The translations under genes were made by a program, and so were the position numbers. The notes beneath the pieces were generated by a model, which saw only the letters and a program-made list of their open reading frames with translations, did not search any database and was not told the DNA's origin. A stretch of 64,000 nt of DNA, taken from positions 58,230 through 122,229 of the forward strand of contig NZ_JAGKSP010000017.1 in assembly GCF_017942085.1 (NCBI RefSeq). Reading direction: 5' to 3'. Source of the stretch: Paenibacillus lignilyticus (GTDB taxonomy: Bacteria > Bacillota > Bacilli > Paenibacillales > Paenibacillaceae). Every line of letters begins with the position of its first letter. Within the stretch, counting starts at the first letter, position 1. Positions 60,679-64,000 of this stretch are shown here, piece by piece.

Positions 60679-60710
60679 AACCGTTTGATGCTACAAAAGA
60701 ACCGTTTGAT
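60679..60710. promoter_or_regulatory. Direct repeats, candidate AraC operator
   Basis: AACCGTTTGAT occurs at 60679-60689 and 60700-60710, exactly 21 bases (two helical turns) apart, the arrangement of AraC-family half-sites. Lies between the AraC gene and the divergent PhyH gene. Confidence 0.6.
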
Positions 60711-60802
60711 TATCGCTGTGACCCACGTTTTTCGTTTACATTTATTGTATTCGAAGCTCATTATACATCCACTTAATAGTATTAAGAAGGAGTGCAGCGG
60801 AC

Positions 60803-61663
60803 ATGAGTGCATGGCGTGACGGACTTACTGAAGAAGAGGTGCGGCAGTATTGGGAAGATGGGTTTCTGGTGTTCGACGATGCGCTTACAGCGGAAGAAGT
60901 CGAGCTTTACCGGACGATTTGCGCAAGCGATGCCGTTGTATCCAATCGCTCGCAATCGATGTACAAGCAAGAAACGGTTCATCTGCTCGGCTTAACGACA
61001 ATGCATCCGGCGCTGCTGGATTTGGCAAGACATCCTGCCATCGTATCCAAAATCCTCCCGCTGCTCGGGCCGGACATTCAAATTCAGCATTCGAAGCTGG
61101 CTACGAAGCCTCCTGCCAAGGGGCTTGGCGAATTCCCGTGGCATCAGGATTTTGCTTTCTACCCGCATACGAACACGGATCTGCTGTCGGTCATGATTAT
61201 GCTGGATGATGCGACACCGGAGAACGGATGCATGCAAATGGTCAAAGGAAGCCACAAGCTCGGGCTGCTTAATCACTCGATGGATGGTTATTTTGTCGCC
61301 GGCTGCCAGGAGCCGCAGTATTGGGAGGATGCAGCGGACCGGACCGTGCAGATCACGCCCAAGGCGGGAGGCATTAGCATTCACCATTGCCTGACGCTGC
61401 ACGGCTCGCCTGTGAATCTGTCCGGGAGGGAGCGCAGAGGCATCGTCATTTCATACCGGGCCGATGCTGCATACCAGCTTGCGGATAACTTGTTCAACGA
61501 CACGGGCATTATGGTTTGCGGCGAGCGCAAGGAATTAGTACGGTGCGAGTCTGCGACTTATCGGTTGCCGAAGCGCCATCAGCCGCTCTCGAAGTCGGGA
61601 ACTTATCGACCGTTCGGAAACGCTTGGAATCAGGTTGGCAGCGAAGTGACCGATTATTCCTAG
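60803..61663 (+). CDS. Phytanoyl-CoA dioxygenase (PhyH) family protein, copy 2
   Basis: Fe(II)/2-oxoglutarate dioxygenase: LTEEEVRQYWEDGFLVFDDA at the start, H-x-D in FPWHQDFAFYPH, MLDDATPENGCMQMVKGSHK, distal His in HHCLTLHGSPVNLSG and Arg in RRGIVISYRAD. 286 residues, the normal size for this group. AAGGAG precedes the ATG. Probably activated by the divergent AraC regulator. Not closely similar to copy 1, so not a recent duplicate. Confidence 0.9.
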   Translation: MSAWRDGLTEEEVRQYWEDGFLVFDDALTAEEVELYRTICASDAVVSNRSQSMYKQETVHLLGLTTMHPALLDLARHPAIVSKILPLLGPDIQIQHSKLATKPPAKGLGEFPWHQDFAFYPHTNTDLLSVMIMLDDATPENGCMQMVKGSHKLGLLNHSMDGYFVAGCQEPQYWEDAADRTVQITPKAGGISIHHCLTLHGSPVNLSGRERRGIVISYRADAAYQLADNLFNDTGIMVCGERKELVRCESATYRLPKRHQPLSKSGTYRPFGNAWNQVGSEVTDYS

Positions 61664-61675
61664 CAACAATATAAA

Positions 61676-61710
61676 CCCTCCGCAGTCGCCAACTCTTCGA
61701 TCGTAGAGGG
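61676..61710. terminator. Weak terminator between PhyH copy 2 and AraC
   Basis: Short stem CCCTC/GAGGG with a long loop and a following CTTTT; weaker than its counterpart at 59839 but of the same type. Confidence 0.45.
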
Positions 61711-61734
61711 CTTTTATGCTCCGTTAACGCGCTG

Positions 61735-62580
61735 TTACTGCTGCTGTGACTGCTCGCGAAGCACTTTACGGTAATCGCTGGGACTGACGCCGGTGTGCTG
61801 CTTGAACATTTTGGAGAATTGATATAACGAGCTGCCGGTCCGCTCTGCCGCTTCGGAGACGGACATGTCCGTCGACTGCATCCACTGCTTCGCTTTCTCC
61901 ATCCTCCGCTGGTTCAAATATTGAATCGGAGAGCAGCCTGTTACCGACTTAAACACGGATATGAAGTAGTTCGGGTGAAAATGGACAAGCTCCGCCAGCT
62001 GATCCAGCCGCACATCGTCGGCCAGATGATGCTCCAAATAAGCCAGCACCTGACTGACTTTATCCAGGGACCCGCCAGCTTCCGATTGCCGCAGGCGCAC
62101 TTCGTCTCCCTGCTCCAGGAACTCGCATAGCAGCTCCTGCAGCAGCAGTTTTGCCCGAAGCATCGAGGTCAGCCCAGTCTCTCGGTAGTGGCGCACAAGC
62201 TCGCCGAACCGCTTCGAAGTCGCCTCTTGGTCCGGAACATCGACGCAGCTTGGTGCCTCCAGCAGCTGAAAGAGCTCCTGACCGCCTGCTTTTGCATTGA
62301 AGTGGCAAAAGAATTTGCTGAAGACCCGGTCTTCCAGCGTACGTACCGACAGCATCGTTCCGGCAGGCAGAACGACAAGCTGGCCGCGCTTCGGGTACAG
62401 CTCCTCGTCGCCAATCCGAACATGTCCCCCCTCCCCCAGAAAATAATAGAGTCGATTGAAATCCGATAACACATCCATATGGTACCAGCTTGAGGTGCAG
62501 GTGAAGAATGCCGCCTCCGATATATGCATGTGCAGGTTCGATATATAGCTGCCCAGCGCTTCTCTTTGCACGCCCAACAA
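61735..62580 (-). CDS. AraC family regulator
   Basis: Cupin-like sensor half (LYYFLGEGGHVRIGDEELYP) and C-terminal double HTH (LDQLAELVHFHPNYFISVFK, SPIQYLNQRRMEKAKQWM, VSEAAERTGSSLYQFSKMFK, HTGVSPSDYRKV). 281 residues. Convergent with PhyH copy 2; targets unknown. Confidence 0.9.
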   Translation of the reverse strand: MLGVQREALGSYISNLHMHISEAAFFTCTSSWYHMDVLSDFNRLYYFLGEGGHVRIGDEELYPKRGQLVVLPAGTMLSVRTLEDRVFSKFFCHFNAKAGGQELFQLLEAPSCVDVPDQEATSKRFGELVRHYRETGLTSMLRAKLLLQELLCEFLEQGDEVRLRQSEAGGSLDKVSQVLAYLEHHLADDVRLDQLAELVHFHPNYFISVFKSVTGCSPIQYLNQRRMEKAKQWMQSTDMSVSEAAERTGSSLYQFSKMFKQHTGVSPSDYRKVLREQSQQQ

Positions 62581-62599
62581 ACCCCGTTCATAAGTGTAT

Positions 62600-62683
62600 T
62601 TAGCTCATTCTCTTAATCTACTACAATTTAGTAGCCGTAACTACCTGCAGCGATGTTGAACTGCGCGGGGGTTACGGCTTTTT
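62600..62683 (+). ncRNA. Promoter plus terminator with no gene between: short RNA or attenuator
   Basis: TTAGCT (62600-62605), 16 bases, TACAAT (62622-62627), then AGCCGTAAC (from 62633) and GTTACGGCT followed by T6 (to about 62684). No plus-strand gene ends here, so this is either a roughly 50-base RNA or an attenuator for the lipoprotein gene at 62752. Confidence 0.4.
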
Positions 62684-62751
62684 TATTGCGCTGACAACGT
62701 GCTGGCAACAATAAGGAAGGATCGTGCGTCAAAGGGATAGAGGTGAGAGTG

Positions 62752-63207
62752 ATGAAGAATAGGTGGGTTTTGCCGGTCGTTTGCTTGCTGCTCCTGTCAT
62801 TGTTTAGTATCGGCTGCTCAAGAGGAGGTTCGTCGATGTCGGAAGCGAATTCGACTGAACCGCCGAATGCCTACATTGTCGTCGATCAAGTGGAAATTCC
62901 GCTCATCAAAGGCTCCAACCAATGGAAAAATGCCATCGCAGACGCTCCGACTCCCGATATGCTGGTGCGGGATTCGAAGGTTTATACCGTTAATTCAGGA
63001 TCAGCAGTAACGGTTTCTTTTCACAGCGGACCGGAGCCTACGGAAACCTGGGGCGGGCTTTGGGTTAAACAGAATTTCACGCCATTAACGAAACAAGACG
63101 GCAAGGTTATCCTTCCCTCCGAACCCGGCCAATACATTTTCGTCGCAGGCGGAAAATGGCCGGATGGCGAGTGCAGCTACGCTGCGATCCTCGAGGTTGT
63201 AGAATGA
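62752..63207 (+). CDS. Predicted lipoprotein of unknown function
   Basis: 151 residues. Signal peptide VLPVVCLLLLSLFSIGCSRG with lipobox Cys near residue 22, a Ser/Asn/Glu linker, then a small beta-rich domain (PNAYIVVDQVEIPLIKGS, GGLWVKQNFTPLTKQ, PGQYIFVAGGKWPDG) that looks like the periplasmic or surface immunoglobulin-like domains of Bacillus lipoproteins. ATG 62752 has GAGG eight bases upstream. No partner gene. Confidence 0.75.
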   Translation: MKNRWVLPVVCLLLLSLFSIGCSRGGSSMSEANSTEPPNAYIVVDQVEIPLIKGSNQWKNAIADAPTPDMLVRDSKVYTVNSGSAVTVSFHSGPEPTETWGGLWVKQNFTPLTKQDGKVILPSEPGQYIFVAGGKWPDGECSYAAILEVVE

Positions 63208-63252
63208 GTCCAAGCAGCGGGGCAGTAGCTTCTGCTGCTTGTTTGATGATGT

Positions 63253-63600
63253 GTTGCTCCTAGAGCTACTCTTTCACCAATTCTGCCACTTTCCCGTCGA
63301 TGTGTTGCTCCTAGAGCTACTCTTTCACCAATTCTGCCACTTTCCCGTCGATGTGTTGCTCCTGGAGCTACTCTTTCACCAATTCTGCCACTTTCCCGTC
63401 GATGTGTTGCTCCTAGAGCTACTCTTCCACCATCTCTGCCACTTTCCCGTCGATGTGTTGCTCCTGGAGCTACTCTTTCACCGTTTCCGCCACTTTTCCG
63501 ACGATGTGTTGCTCCTGGAGCAACTCTTCCACCATCTCTGCCACTTTCCCGTCGATGTGTTGCTGCTGGAGCCACTCTCTCCCACAAGCAGATAACTTTT
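63253..63600. repeat. 51-base tandem repeat, family C, locus 2
   Basis: Seven units with GTTGC at 63253, 63304, 63355, 63406, 63457, 63508 and 63559, every step exactly 51. Core GTTGCTC-n3-GAGCTAC has one T-T mismatch in most units; the 63508 unit reads GAGCAAC, making a perfect stem. Linker ACTCTTTCACCAATTCTGCC and ACTTTCCCGTCGATGT follow. Because 51 is a multiple of three, both strands show long repetitive frames that are not genes. Confidence 0.92.
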
Positions 63601-63614
63601 AAGATGTTTTCGTG

Positions 63615-63870
63615 TTGAGAGTCGGATATTCCGACTTTCAACTTCCGAACTCGGGGTTAGTTGGAGACATTGCATGCTGAGAGGCGGATTTCCCTACTCT
63701 CAGCTGTCTTTTCATGCTGTTTTCTTGCTGAGAGTCGGATTTTCCGATTCTCAGCTTCCGAACTCGGGGTTAGTTGTAGGAATTGCATACTGAGAAGCGG
63801 ATTTCCCTACTCTCAGCTGCTTTTTCATGCTGTTTTTGTGCTGAGAGTCGGGTTTTCCGACTTTCAGCTA
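63615..63870. repeat. Hairpin repeat array, family D, locus 3
   Basis: TTGAGAG or CTGAGAG units at 63615, 63677, 63728, 63790 and 63841, steps 62, 51, 62, 51. The first unit has TTGA/TCAA where others have CTGA/TCAG, a compensated pair change. A CTTCCGAACTCGGGGTTAGT linker repeats in the 62-base intervals. Confidence 0.9.
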
Positions 63871-63943
63871 CCCGGGAGCGGAATAGCCTAAATAATAGAG
63901 CGGAAACGGTTAGTTTGAATAACGAAGAGAGGTAGACCCTTTA

Positions 63944-64000
63944 GAGGGTTGGGGTTGGGGTTGGGGTTGGGGTTGGGGTTGGGGTTGGGGTTGGGGTTGG
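63944..64000. repeat. (GGGGTT)n tract at the window end
   Basis: After GAGGGTT, the six-base unit GGGGTT is repeated without change for 50 bases and runs off the window. Four consecutive G-tracts can form a G-quadruplex on this strand. A small perfect hairpin ACCCT-TTAG-AGGGT (63936-63949) abuts it. Confidence 0.9.

Noticed and set aside
63177..63641. Long repetitive frames on both strands over the 51-base array (17-residue repeats)
   Set aside because: The frames exist because 51 is a multiple of three; they lack ribosome binding sites, and the same repeats at 7.7 kb are broken by stops and different linkers.
63944..64000. Telomere of a linear replicon
   Set aside because: A GGGGTT tract alone is not evidence; bacterial linear ends use hairpins or terminal proteins. 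Recorded as a simple repeat.
1..64000. tRNA, rRNA, insertion sequences or prophage
   Set aside because: No tRNA cloverleaf, rRNA signature, transposase or phage structural gene was recognised on either strand.

Overview
The window looks like chromosome of a spore-forming Firmicute of the Paenibacillus type. It has a complete gerA-type germinant receptor operon (gerA-gerB-gerC), an alpha/beta small acid-soluble spore protein, an SLH-domain surface protein, YesM/YesN two-component systems beside CUT1 sugar ABC importers that lack their own ATPase, and plant-polysaccharide enzymes (GH51 arabinofuranosidase, CE15-like esterase). Starts are mostly marked by strong AAGGAGG-type ribosome binding sites and intrinsic terminators are abundant. 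I see no rRNA, tRNA, insertion sequence, prophage or CRISPR.

Layout. 0-6 kb: a small zinc-finger protein, a PAS-HTH regulator, an HD-GYP phosphodiesterase, a two-domain multicopper oxidase, and a PadR/DUF1700/DUF4097 operon with two candidate PadR operators. 6-16.5 kb: aldose epimerase, repeat arrays, RNA methyltransferase, ArsR-like regulator divergent from GH51, CE15-like esterase, ger operon. 16.5-26.8 kb (minus strand): YesM-YesN, solute-binding protein, two permeases, glpD, glpK, apparently one functional unit for glycerol or a glycerol-phosphate compound. 26.8-28.5 kb: ZTP riboswitch with terminator, folD, fchA. 28.5-33.7 kb: OmpR-type two-component pair, SASP, CorA, SLH/transglutaminase protein. 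34.7-41.8 kb: a second sugar ABC importer operon carrying an HlyD-like adaptor, divergent from another two-component pair. 42.4-45.9 kb: ABC exporter with a DesK/DesR-like pair. 46.4-53 kb: DMT transporter, DUF2269, GyrI-like protein, threonine degradation pair tdh-kbl divergent from an XRE-cupin regulator, Xaa-Pro peptidase. 53.6-63.2 kb: PadR, a YdeP-type molybdopterin oxidoreductase with FdhD, glutathione peroxidase with an OhrR-like box, two PhyH dioxygenases with two AraC regulators, a lipoprotein.

The most unusual signal is not a gene. Six sequence-distinct families of short repeats, most with a central inverted repeat, fill the spaces at gene 3' ends (7.2-7.9, 33.9-34.6, 41.9-42.4, 53.0-53.6 and 63.2-63.9 kb). 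Although the families differ in sequence, consecutive units are almost always exactly 51 bases apart, with a few other fixed steps (25, 62-63, 67, 71; sums 113-114 and 122). Three families recur at two or three loci up to 56 kb apart, and several hairpin stems show compensatory changes between units. The window ends inside a (GGGGTT)n tract.

All family assignments are from reading protein motifs; no search was run. Start codons were moved from the longest ORF where a ribosome binding site argued for it, and this is stated in each entry.
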